In this document: positions 6,273-13,017 of the stretch, in pieces
How positions within the stretch are numbered: the first letter of the stretch is position 1
Layout: the number at the start of each line of letters is the position of its first letter
Origin: a virus
DNA length: 33,555 nucleotides
Reading direction: 5' to 3' (one strand)
Virus record (IMG/VR): IMGVR_UViG_3300028569_002813
Location: 1-33,555 of that record
Program-made: the position numbers and the translations under genes
The notes under the pieces: model-generated
Database searches by the model: none
What the model was told of the DNA's origin: nothing
What the model saw: only the letters and a program-made list of their open reading frames with translations

Positions 6273-7689
6273 AGCCGCCGTCTGTGGCCGTGGTTCTGCC
6301 AAAACCAACACCCTCAACCACGTCATCGGACTCTCGGCCCGCAATCTCCCACGTGCCAAAGCATCACTCAATTGTACCCATTTTGGGCAAGCGCTCGAAA
6401 TCATTCTCGAACAATCGGAAGATGTCTGGAAAAGCTACGGACTCTATCCCTACGACCCCAAAACAGGCCGTGGCAACTATACCCTATTTCGACGCCCTCC
6501 CGACGACTGGACCCGTCCTATTTATGCGCCCAAAAAGTGGGAAAATGTCATCAGTTTCAAAACAGGCTATGCCCTGCAGCTGAGAAGCTACGACCGTCCC
6601 AATACCAACCGAGGTGGTAACGACTCCCAAAACTTCATCGACGAAGCTGGCTGGTTCAAAGAAGAATGGATTAACAAAATCATCCTTCCCCGAAACCGTG
6701 CTCCGCTCGACATCCAATCCAATCTCAACCTCGCTTTCTACTTTTTTACCTCCGTTCCCACCCACTCCGAAGGTCAGTGGATATGGAAATACGAGCAACT
6801 CGCCAAGGATCAGCCCGCAAAATACCGTTTCAACGAAGCCACCGCCAAGGATAATTATGCGTTGTTGGCCAAGGTTCCCGACTACATCGAAACCCAACGC
6901 GAAATCTTGGACCCCATCACCTTCGCCATCGAAATGATGAACGAGCGGATGACTCAGTTGGCTAACGGATTTTACCCAAGTTTTAACCAGGAGCGTCACG
7001 TTCAGCACGGCTATAACTACGATTTTGATGACGAACTCGGCCTGTGGCACAAAGAATTTAATGATTATGATGCCGAGGCAGTACTGGAAGTTTCTGTCGA
7101 TGCCAACGCGTCATTCACCTGTTGCTCCATTTGGCAGGAAAAGAAAGACACCGAAAACTGCATCAATGCACTTTTTGTGAAGCCCAACGAGGAAAAATCA
7201 AACCTCGTTCAGCGGCTTGCCTTCAAGTTTCACGAAACCTACGCCGCTCATAAAAAGAAAGTGGTGTATCTCTGGGGTGACCGAAATCTAACCTCCAAAG
7301 CCTCCCAAACCGCTGCTACTCAGCAGGATGTTTTCACCGAAACCCTGCGATTATTGGGCTGGACGGTTATCTCCAGAGTAAACGGTTTCAACTGGCTCCA
7401 CAAAGACAAACACTTTTTCATTGATGAGATTCTGAACGAAAAAAATCCACGTTTGCCCAAGATTCGATTCAATGCAAAAAAATGCCAATCCCTGATTTAT
7501 TCTATTCAGCAGGCACCAATAAACGACGATTTTACGAAGGATAAAAAATCTGAAGGCCGCAAAATTCCGCAAGAACTCGCCACCCACCTTTCCGATACGT
7601 TTGACTACTATGCCTGTGGCAAATACGGCAGCCGTACCGGTCGTTTTGGGGCTTCTGCCTCGGTTATACCGGCTTTAGGTTGGCTGTAG
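6193..7689 (+). CDS. terL: Terminase large subunit (packaging ATPase/nuclease)
   Basis: This 498-residue protein has both TerL domains. In the ATPase part, Walker A is GRGSAKT (32-38) after an NPWQIEFL adenine-binding motif, and Walker B is NFIDEA (147-152). In the RNase H-like nuclease part, acidic residues are visible in VSVDANAS (D303), LWGDRN (D363) and LSDTFDYY (D468/D471). It pumps DNA into the prohead and cuts the concatemer. ATG 6193 overlaps TerS by 80 bp but preserves the whole N-terminal ATPase lead-in, and no later ATG would keep Walker A. After it the packaging order is broken: an integrase block sits where the portal gene would be expected. Confidence 0.95.
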   Translation: MSLTNLSRTIPLNPWQIEFLKAPQRIKAAVCGRGSAKTNTLNHVIGLSARNLPRAKASLNCTHFGQALEIILEQSEDVWKSYGLYPYDPKTGRGNYTLFRRPPDDWTRPIYAPKKWENVISFKTGYALQLRSYDRPNTNRGGNDSQNFIDEAGWFKEEWINKIILPRNRAPLDIQSNLNLAFYFFTSVPTHSEGQWIWKYEQLAKDQPAKYRFNEATAKDNYALLAKVPDYIETQREILDPITFAIEMMNERMTQLANGFYPSFNQERHVQHGYNYDFDDELGLWHKEFNDYDAEAVLEVSVDANASFTCCSIWQEKKDTENCINALFVKPNEEKSNLVQRLAFKFHETYAAHKKKVVYLWGDRNLTSKASQTAATQQDVFTETLRLLGWTVISRVNGFNWLHKDKHFFIDEILNEKNPRLPKIRFNAKKCQSLIYSIQQAPINDDFTKDKKSEGRKIPQELATHLSDTFDYYACGKYGSRTGRFGASASVIPALGWL

Positions 7690-7717
7690 AAAAAATTCAA
7701 AAATAAGTGCTTAAATG

Positions 7718-7749
7718 TTTGTTCCATAGCGGAACATTTGTTATTTTTA
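7718..7749 (+). promoter_or_regulatory. Promoter with overlapping operator
   Basis: TTTG (7718-7721) and TATTTTTA (7742-7749) form a Bacteroidota-like -33/-7 pair with a 20-bp spacer. An inverted repeat, TGTTCC and GGAACA (7720-7736, 5-bp centre), covers the -33 edge and spacer, where a repressor would block polymerase. It precedes the small genes that end in an HTH protein. Confidence 0.55.
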
Positions 7750-7775
7750 CATCATCAAACAAATCAGTTATAATA

Positions 7776-7943
7776 ATGAAGCAACTCGAATTAATCATCG
7801 CCCGATTGGAAACAGCAAATATCCAACTCAAAAAAATCCTCGAAAATTTTGGGCAAAATCTAACAGAGGAGCAAGTAAATGAGATACTTGACGAAATTCT
7901 CAAAAATGAAGAAACAATCGAAAAACTAAAAAGGGGGCTTTAA
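7776..7943 (+). CDS. Small coiled-coil protein
   Basis: A 55-residue, almost wholly helical protein (MKQLELIIARLETANIQL onward) with leucine spacing typical of a coiled coil and an acidic second half. ATG 7776 is chosen because it lies just downstream of the promoter-operator at 7718-7749; the longer open frame would start inside the operator. It is followed 18 bp later by the HTH gene, so the pair is probably one operon. It could be a dimeric regulator or a partner of the HTH protein; no family is recognised. Confidence 0.55.
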   Translation: MKQLELIIARLETANIQLKKILENFGQNLTEEQVNEILDEILKNEETIEKLKRGL

Positions 7944-7961
7944 GCCCCCAACCCTAAAACA

Positions 7962-8234
7962 ATGGACTTACAAGCACAAATTCAAGCAGCACTTGCAGAG
8001 TCGAGAGCTGCTCGCCAAGAAGCCGAAAATTGGCTATCCGTAAACGGAGAAACAATTTCTCTAAACGAATGGCTTACCGCAAAAGAGTATGCCAAACGCT
8101 TTGGGTTGGAAAGCACTAATGTGGTAACTAACTGGATAAGAAGAGGTATTATCCCACCCGAAAACATACGAGTAATACAAGAACTTAACGACCTTCGGTT
8201 GATTAAGGCAATCCCCTACAAAGAGGTAGCCTAA
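7962..8234 (+). CDS. HTH (excisionase/MerR-like) DNA-binding protein
   Basis: This 90-residue protein has an N-terminal helix, then a winged-helix-like segment at about 38-75. LTAKEYAKRFGLES is a first and second helix, VVTNWIRRGIIPPENI the recognition helix and turn, and LRLIKAIPY the strand. This layout is typical of Xis/HTH_17 proteins, which bind attachment-site or operator DNA and govern excision. Its placement between an operator-promoter and an integrase gene supports a role in integration/excision control, possibly autoregulation through the 7720-7736 inverted repeat. A terminator follows at 8260-8292. The family call is firm for DNA binding and less so for the exact role. Confidence 0.7.
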   Translation: MDLQAQIQAALAESRAARQEAENWLSVNGETISLNEWLTAKEYAKRFGLESTNVVTNWIRRGIIPPENIRVIQELNDLRLIKAIPYKEVA

Positions 8235-8259
8235 CAACTGATTTGTTTGATAGTGCCCA

Positions 8260-8292
8260 ATCCCTGTGAGCAATGCTTGCAGGGATTTTTTT
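8260..8292 (+). terminator. Rho-independent terminator
   Basis: ATCCCTG at 8260-8266 pairs with CAGGGAT at 8280-8286, followed by a run of T. It ends the HTH-gene transcript. Confidence 0.8.
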
Positions 8293-8327
8293 ATTGAAAA
8301 CAAAAATAAATATTAACAAATGCTTGT

Positions 8328-8355
8328 TTTGTATTAATATATACTAATATATTTG
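8328..8355 (+). promoter_or_regulatory. Bacteroidota-type promoter
   Basis: The -7 box TATATTTG (8348-8355) fits TAnnTTTG exactly. Upstream TTTG (8328-8331) gives a 16-bp spacer, or TTG (8324-8326) gives 21 bp. The surrounding DNA is very AT-rich. It should start a transcript near 8361 that opens with the structured leader. Confidence 0.7.
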
Positions 8356-8361
8356 CATCGT

Positions 8362-8413
8362 CAATCAGGTGATTGATTCGGGTGGCAGCCCGATAAAGCA
8401 AACCTCAAATAAT
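8362..8413 (+). promoter_or_regulatory. Structured 5' leader of the 8421 gene
   Basis: Two successive hairpins: CAATC/GATTG (8362-8375) and TCGGG/CCCGA around TGGCAG (8378-8393). They are followed by TAAAGCAAACCTCAAA shortly before the ATG. A similar arrangement (hairpin with TGGCAG, then TAAAG and CAAACCTCAAA) precedes the next gene at 8909-8961. Confidence 0.5.
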
Positions 8414-8420
8414 TATAATC

Positions 8421-8900
8421 ATGCAAGCATTTATTGACCTCCAAAACCTCACTTTAGAAGAACTCCTTGATTTGCGCAGTGCTATTGATGAAAACATCAG
8501 CAACCGCCCCATGAATGAGCCCATCGCTCCCGAAACTCCACCAACTCCTGTCTATGAACTATCATGGGATTCCGGTGTATGCGATACCAGAAAGTGGAAA
8601 AAGCCATTTATAGCGCGTATTGTTGGTGTATCAGATGGAAAGTTAGACAGAGAGTTTATCGAATTGCCAACCAGCTATGGCTCAAAAAACTCAGTACAGG
8701 TAGCTGGCACTTTTACCGCAAAAGAGGGTGATATTTTAGAAGCTCGCGAAGGGGGAAGTTGGAAAAATGAATACCGATATTTCTATGTAGTAGAAAATGG
8801 AAAAATGAGAAATTTCGCCGATGCCACATTAGCCGGAAAAAAAATGGCAGTAATGCAATTTATGCTTGGTAATGGCACCTTAGAAGAATTGACCAAGTAA
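8421..8900 (+). CDS. Hypothetical protein
   Basis: This 159-residue protein is of unknown function. A short helical start (LTLEELLDLRSAIDENI) is followed by a Pro-rich linker (about 32-44) and a compact beta-rich C-terminal domain (about 45-150; VYELSWDSG, then KPFIARIVGVSDG and GDILEAREGG). No catalytic motif stands out. It has its own strong promoter and a two-hairpin leader, so it may be expressed in the lysogen apart from the structural genes. It is followed by a gene with a look-alike leader, and then the integrase. Confidence 0.65.
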   Translation: MQAFIDLQNLTLEELLDLRSAIDENISNRPMNEPIAPETPPTPVYELSWDSGVCDTRKWKKPFIARIVGVSDGKLDREFIELPTSYGSKNSVQVAGTFTAKEGDILEAREGGSWKNEYRYFYVVENGKMRNFADATLAGKKMAVMQFMLGNGTLEELTK

Positions 8901-8908
8901 ACAAAATA

Positions 8909-8961
8909 AGCCCGTGGGCTGGCAGGCTCACGGGCTAAAGAAAGTAATCGCAAACCTCAAA
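8909..8961 (+). promoter_or_regulatory. Hairpin leader of the 8975 gene
   Basis: An 8-bp perfect stem (AGCCCGTG at 8909-8916, complement at 8929-8936) with a 12-base loop containing GGCTGGCAGG, then TAAAG and GCAAACCTCAAA before the next ATG. It may be an attenuator or a processing signal, and it resembles the leader at 8362-8413. Confidence 0.5.
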
Positions 8962-8974
8962 ATTTACAATCACA

Positions 8975-9229
8975 ATGCAAAAGTACAATAATTGTAAGAT
9001 AATTACCCTACACGAAGCCCTCGAAAATGGGTATGTCGTAATGCAGGTCATTGAAATTCTTGGAATAAAATCAATGGGCTTTTTCGACCCGGATGATGTA
9101 TTAGACATTCCGTTTGTAAGCATTCCTTACGAAAATTGGGGAGAAGAAGCCATGAAAACTAAGCTCATCATGGGCTCCAATATACCCGGGCATCAATCTC
9201 CCCTATTTATTTTAGGCGTAATCCTATGA
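8975..9229 (+). CDS. Hypothetical small protein upstream of integrase
   Basis: An 84-residue protein, not recognised. Its sequence alternates short strands and turns (IITLHEALENGYVVMQVIEILGI, given by position 9-31) and ends hydrophobic (PLFILGVIL). Its stop overlaps the integrase start as ATGA (9226-9229), so the two are translationally coupled. This suggests a helper or regulator of integration, which is inference from position only. Confidence 0.55.
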   Translation: MQKYNNCKIITLHEALENGYVVMQVIEILGIKSMGFFDPDDVLDIPFVSIPYENWGEEAMKTKLIMGSNIPGHQSPLFILGVIL

Positions 9230-10179
9230 GATGGTTTAGCAAAAAGCCACTCGCTCTATACATTAAAGAGCGAGTGGCTCTTATCGAAAAAGGTGAAGTT
9301 CTTACTAAGCAGGGTAAGAAGTACTCCTATGCCAGCAAGCAACGTATTGTCGGGATTTTAAGACAGCTGGAGGCCTATGAAAAAATTACGAAAGTAGCCT
9401 ATGCTCAGGAGATGGACGACAAATGGTTTGAAGGTTTTCTTTCTTATCTTATAAGTTTAGGATTAAAGAAAAATACAATTAACAGTAGTGTAAGAAACCT
9501 TGTCTCCATTTTACGGAAATTTTGTAAGGAAAATAAGGTGTTTTGTTTGGTGGATGAATTCAGGTATGGGCCTGAAATTACGACTCAGGTGTTTAACAAT
9601 GTAGCAGAAATTAAGAAAATAATCGGGCTTGATTTGTCGAGTTTGCCCGGTTTGGAAGCTATCAGGGACGCCTACGTAATACAGTGCTATACCGGCTTAC
9701 GGCGCAGTGATCTCAAAACTTTATTGTCGGATATTAGCCTCTATACTCTTCAAGAGAATGGCCGCAAATATTTTCGTATAAGAACCGCCAAAACCGATAC
9801 GGTTGTGGTGATTCCTATCGCCAATGCTATTTTGCAAATTCTTGAAAGAAGAAATTGGAAGCTCAAACATTGTTCTATTCAACTTTACAATAGGCAGATT
9901 AAGCATATTGCAGAGTTGGCCGGAATAACCCAATCCACAGAAGTGTATTTTACTAAAAATGGCCAAAAAACGAAGGAAGTTTACCCAAAAAATGAATTAA
10001 TGAGCAGCCATACCGCGCGTCGCTCATTTGCTACGAATGCTTTTTTGGCAGGTATTCCAACCCTGAAAATCAGGCAGATTACCGGACATACCACCGAGGC
10101 ATCTTTTATGGCCTACATTCGTTCAGATGGCATGGAGTCGGCATCTACTATTGTTGACGCGCCATTTTTTCGAGACTAA
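9226..10179 (+). CDS. int: Tyrosine recombinase (phage-type integrase)
   Basis: This 317-residue protein has an N-terminal core-binding (SAM-like) domain at about 1-110 and a catalytic domain at about 130-310. The active-site set is complete: R159 in TGLRRSDL, K189 in TAKTD, H262 and R265 in SHTARRSF, H288 in ITGHTT, and the nucleophile Y297 in FMAYIRS. It catalyses site-specific integration and excision. It is coupled to the upstream small gene by ATGA. Its position between terL and portal is unusual, since integrases usually lie at the prophage edge. No tRNA-like attachment site is visible nearby, so attP is unassigned. Confidence 0.93.
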   Translation: MRWFSKKPLALYIKERVALIEKGEVLTKQGKKYSYASKQRIVGILRQLEAYEKITKVAYAQEMDDKWFEGFLSYLISLGLKKNTINSSVRNLVSILRKFCKENKVFCLVDEFRYGPEITTQVFNNVAEIKKIIGLDLSSLPGLEAIRDAYVIQCYTGLRRSDLKTLLSDISLYTLQENGRKYFRIRTAKTDTVVVIPIANAILQILERRNWKLKHCSIQLYNRQIKHIAELAGITQSTEVYFTKNGQKTKEVYPKNELMSSHTARRSFATNAFLAGIPTLKIRQITGHTTEASFMAYIRSDGMESASTIVDAPFFRD

Positions 10180-10183
10180 ATAC

Positions 10184-10191
10184 TATCTTTG
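10184..10191 (+). promoter_or_regulatory. -7 promoter box
   Basis: TATCTTTG fits TAnnTTTG exactly, immediately after the integrase stop and 26 bp before the next small gene. No matching -33 element is at the usual distance, so strength is uncertain. Confidence 0.4.
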
Positions 10192-10217
10192 TATAGCATA
10201 TACTAACCTCCAACCCC

Positions 10218-10397
10218 ATGCTAAACGAAGAAATTGAGCGTAAATACAAAATTATTAAGCTAACCCTAAACGTTGGCGATGACGAAATATCCCAGATGTT
10301 TGGTTATAAAACTGCTGCGGCCTTTCGTTCGTCCAGCGCTCGCGAACGCATTGTGGTTGGCATTGTAAAGCTGTACGAAAAAATAAAAATGTTGTAA
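10218..10397 (+). CDS. Small HTH-like protein (59 residues)
   Basis: This short gene begins MLNEEIERKYKIIKLTLNVG. The helical stretch DDEISQMFGYKTAAAFRSSS, followed by ARERIVVGIVKLYEKIK, resembles a small helix-turn-helix: the first helix with a Gly turn, then a Ser/Arg-rich recognition helix. The start follows a -7 box (10184-10191), and the stop is 7 bp before the next ATG, so the two were probably one operon. A role as an integrase-linked regulator is plausible but unproven. Confidence 0.6.
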   Translation: MLNEEIERKYKIIKLTLNVGDDEISQMFGYKTAAAFRSSSARERIVVGIVKLYEKIKML

Positions 10398-10404
10398 AAA
10401 AACG

Positions 10405-10707
10405 ATGAAACACCTTGTTAAAGTAATAGTCTCAGATGGTTTGCCTTTGCCAGAATTTTAGACATCTGTACGAAATTCTGTCATTTATCTCTCTAATGAC
10501 GCTTATCAAAAATTCAATAACTTTGTGCAGGCAAAGGCGAAACGACGATATATACTCTATATCGCACAGCACAATAAGGAAAGGTTGTGCTTTCAAATGT
10601 GGTCATGCTTAATGGAGGCCATCAATATCCTGCGAAGCGGGGGGCATAAAGGTAGCTTAACCAACTACTCTGTTTGCGGAACAAACTTTGGAATGAAGTG
10701 GAGATAA
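10405..10707 (+). pseudogene. Gene interrupted by an in-frame TAG
   Basis: ATG 10405 opens a frame (MKHLVKVIVSDGLPLPEF) that hits TAG at 10459-10461 and then stays open in the same frame to 10707. The second part (SVIYLSNDAYQKFNNF, then AKAKRRYILYIAQHNKERLC) reads like ordinary coding sequence and has no ATG of its own; only GTG 10525 is available. The simplest reading is a roughly 100-codon gene broken by one nonsense mutation. Alternatives are a sequencing error, amber read-through, or a shorter gene from the GTG. No family is recognised. Confidence 0.5.
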
Positions 10708-10737
10708 GCCTTTGTCTTTTTATTAATTTTGTACTGC

Positions 10738-10854
10738 GAATAACCATAAACGACGGCCCTCATCGGGCATATACCGGGAAAAGAGGCAACTTGGAGAATT
10801 CCTGTAACAGTTGACCTCATGCGCCCCTCAGCAATCCGGCTGAGGGGCTTTTTT
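10738..10854 (+). ncRNA. Candidate structured small RNA
   Basis: A non-coding interval of about 117 nt preceded by TAATTTTG (10724-10731, -7-like) and closed by a strong terminator. It can form GCCC/GGGC near 10755-10767. It also forms a longer stem pairing GAGGCAACT (10783-10791) with AGTTGACCTC (10809-10818, one bulge), enclosing GGA/TCC. No -33 element is obvious, so it may instead be the 3' end of the upstream transcript. Confidence 0.35.
10823..10854 (+). terminator. Strong rho-independent terminator
   Basis: A perfect 10-bp stem (GCCCCTCAGC at 10823-10832 and its complement at 10839-10848) with a 6-base loop, then six T. It also touches the stop codon of the convergent minus-strand gene at 10853. 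Confidence 0.9.
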
Positions 10855-11215
10855 ATTTCTTCAACGGCATTAAATGGCCTACTCGCGCTTTAAGGTGCTC
10901 AATCGTCATTGCCGTTCTTCTATCATTGTCTTCCCAAATCTCATATACCTCAAGCATAGTAAAAGGATATTTCTCCGAAAGCCAACGTAGCGTATCAATG
11001 TCTTCATCGCTCAATTTTTGCAAAGGACTTGCCAACGATGGTCGAATCACGTATTTCTTCATCATGGATTCATACACCAAGTCCATCCGCTCAGTAGTAC
11101 GTTTTATCCCTGAAACCCCGCGCTTACTCTGAAACAGCACGGCAAAGGGTGACAGAGTCCACCACACCAAGTGAAACCCCACGTTTCTCCAAAAATAACC
11201 CCAATTAATCTGCAT
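10853..11215 (-). CDS. Hypothetical minus-strand protein
   Basis: This 120-residue protein starts at the ATG ending at 11215. The longer open frame adds a Cys/Gly-rich extension unlike a normal N-terminus and runs into the portal-side promoter, so it is rejected. The N-terminal part is aromatic and hydrophobic (WRNVGFHLVWWTLSPFAVLF), possibly membrane-associated. The C-terminal half is helical (LSDEDIDTLRWLSEKYPF). It is the only minus-strand gene between the terminase and 30 kb, which fits a lysogenically expressed accessory gene. No family is recognised. Confidence 0.6.
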   Translation of the reverse strand: MQINWGYFWRNVGFHLVWWTLSPFAVLFQSKRGVSGIKRTTERMDLVYESMMKKYVIRPSLASPLQKLSDEDIDTLRWLSEKYPFTMLEVYEIWEDNDRRTAMTIEHLKARVGHLMPLKK

Positions 11216-11255
11216 GACATTTTTGTTTTTAATGCGGTTGGCCGGAGTGTAAATC

Positions 11256-11292
11256 CCGTCCTTTCCCCTCCCGTTTCTACCCGCCAATTTAG
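11256..11292 (+). promoter_or_regulatory. Putative phage promoter, CCGTCCTTTC type
   Basis: CCGTCCTTTC (11256-11265) is followed after 19 bp by CAATTTAG (11285-11292), an imperfect TAnnTTTG box. It lies in the gap between the minus-strand gene and the portal block, as a promoter of that block should. Confidence 0.5.
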
Positions 11293-11339
11293 CGAAAAAA
11301 AGCGGTTCGCCACAAGGGTGGCCCCGCGCAACGACGAAA

Positions 11340-11702
11340 ATGCAATCCTTGAAGCGGGAAGCTGTCCTCTTTGATTTCTTCAATGGCCTCGAAGCCGATG
11401 GAAGTCCCCGTGTGGCTAATTTTTTATATTACAAAACGGATGGTACCGTCTCTGAGAAGCGCAATTGTACCCGCTCTTTTGAGGATGTTGTCAAAATTGT
11501 TGCCAAAGCTTCTAAAGAGGCCGAGAGTGTCAAGGTTGCTAAAAAGCGAGACACGCCCAACCTCAAGTCCAACTTCATGATCCGCATTCGATTTGTGGAA
11601 AGTGAAAAGACGGAGTTCCGAAACCTAAAAATTAAGCTCTTAACCCACTATCGTCCACGCGGCTCTGCCGAATGGTTCGAAATAATCCACCCATCACGTT
11701 AA
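11340..11702 (+). CDS. Hypothetical protein preceding the portal
   Basis: A 120-residue basic protein without a recognised domain. Visible segments are an N-terminal stretch with two short strands (AVLFDFFNGL, RVANFLYYKT), a Lys-rich helix (FEDVVKIVAKASKEAESVKV), and a beta-like end (NFMIRIRFVESEK, then AEWFEIIHPS). It is the first gene after the CCGTCC-type promoter and sits 16 bp before the portal gene, so it is likely co-transcribed with it. A head or portal accessory role is inferred from position. Confidence 0.65.
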   Translation: MQSLKREAVLFDFFNGLEADGSPRVANFLYYKTDGTVSEKRNCTRSFEDVVKIVAKASKEAESVKVAKKRDTPNLKSNFMIRIRFVESEKTEFRNLKIKLLTHYRPRGSAEWFEIIHPSR

Positions 11703-11718
11703 CGCAGACGCGCAGTCC

Positions 11719-13014
11719 ATGCTCCATCCAATCTCCAATAACCTTACCCTCGCCACCAATAGCAAAACAGGCGCTTTCCTGACCTTTGTCGGTCACGACC
11801 AAGCCCACACGCCCAACGTTGGCTGGTACGATACCTCCGAGGCGCTCTATCCAGAACACTACCCGTGGGGTTTTCGTGACGACAAACCCAACCAGATGCA
11901 CAAGCTGATGGCAGAAAATGATAAGGCTACCCAGTTGCTCCGTACCCAAACCAAATACATTGTGGGCGCTGGCGTAGGAGCCTTTCGGAAAATCGTCGAA
12001 AATCGGAAGGTTATCTATGAACCTTACGAAGCTCCCGAACTTCAGGACTGGATGGAAGCCGCCGAGGTACAGGATTTCTTCAAAGCACTCGCATGGCAGT
12101 GGTCATTCTCCTGGAATAGTTTCGCCAATATCAGTATCAGCTATCAGGGTGGGCGTTTCTTCGCGCGGCCTACCGTGCGCGATTTATTCACAGTAAGAAG
12201 CGGCCGTATTATGGCAGGGGAAAGCCGAGTGCAGCGCTTCTTTCTTTCTGACAAATTCGGTACACCTTACCACCGCGTAGCCCCCAAAATCATCGTTCCT
12301 GCCTACGACACAGCCTTCCCAACGGCATACGCCGAAAGCATCATGCATGTAAAAGAACCCATCCCGGGGCAACCTTTTTACGCGTTTGCAGGATGGTGGG
12401 GTGGTGAAAAATGGTTAGAAGTTTCCAACCTTATCCCACAATTTCACATTTCAGGTTTGAAAAATGGGTACAACATCAAGTACTTGATTAAGATACCGGT
12501 AGATTATTTCATTCAACAGGGCATCACCGATGAAGCCGCTCAGCGCGCCGCCTTTGCCGAGCTTCAGTCCAACTTTGACCGGTGGTTGTCTGGTGTCAAC
12601 AACGTCAATAAGGCGTTGATTACTCGGTATTTCATGGACAACACGGGCAAACACGTTGCGGGCATTGTCATAGAGCCGCTCAATAATCCCCTTTCCGACG
12701 AAGCCTATACCCGAGTAAGTCAGGTAGCCGATACTAACCACGCCTCCGCCCATGGTATCCCCGCCGCCCTTGCAGGAATTGACACAGGTTCCAAACTCGG
12801 CGGTTCAGGATCAGAATTGCGCCTTGCTTACGAGTATGTCAAAATGATGACCGCCACCGACCGCACCGCCCAAATGAAACCCATTCTTGCTGCTGCCCGT
12901 ATCTCGGGTGTTCTCCCACGTGACGTCACATTTCAGGTAATAGACTCCCAAATGACCACGCTGGATGTCAACCCCACCGGTACTCAAAACGTTATCGCCC
13001 CCAATCAACAATAA
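11719..13014 (+). CDS. Putative portal protein
   Basis: A 431-residue protein with portal-like traits. An alpha/beta N-terminal part (residues about 50-120, DKATQLLRTQTKYIVGAG) is followed by a wing rich in strands and a long helical stem. Near residues 335-375 there is a stretch (HGIPAALAGIDTGSKLGGSG, then ELRLAYEYVKMM) of the kind seen in portal proteins just before the C-terminal helix. Portals form the dodecameric ring at the head vertex that TerL docks on. The N-terminus, which names NVGWYDTSEALYP, fits Bacteroidota phage portals that I recall. The gene is separated from terL by the integrase block. Confidence 0.72.
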   Translation: MLHPISNNLTLATNSKTGAFLTFVGHDQAHTPNVGWYDTSEALYPEHYPWGFRDDKPNQMHKLMAENDKATQLLRTQTKYIVGAGVGAFRKIVENRKVIYEPYEAPELQDWMEAAEVQDFFKALAWQWSFSWNSFANISISYQGGRFFARPTVRDLFTVRSGRIMAGESRVQRFFLSDKFGTPYHRVAPKIIVPAYDTAFPTAYAESIMHVKEPIPGQPFYAFAGWWGGEKWLEVSNLIPQFHISGLKNGYNIKYLIKIPVDYFIQQGITDEAAQRAAFAELQSNFDRWLSGVNNVNKALITRYFMDNTGKHVAGIVIEPLNNPLSDEAYTRVSQVADTNHASAHGIPAALAGIDTGSKLGGSGSELRLAYEYVKMMTATDRTAQMKPILAAARISGVLPRDVTFQVIDSQMTTLDVNPTGTQNVIAPNQQ

Positions 13015-13017
13015 GCC

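Noticed and set aside
6484-7050. Minus-strand open frame of 188 codons inside terL
   Set aside because: terL is certain on the plus strand; the frame is a codon-bias shadow.
10738-10854. tRNA or tRNA-derived attachment site next to the integrase
   Set aside because: No acceptor stem, T-loop GTTCGA box or CCA end could be found.
11216-11383. Longer N-terminus for the minus-strand gene at 10853-11215
   Set aside because: The extension is Cys/Gly-rich, overlaps the portal-side promoter region and the next gene, and does not look like protein sequence.
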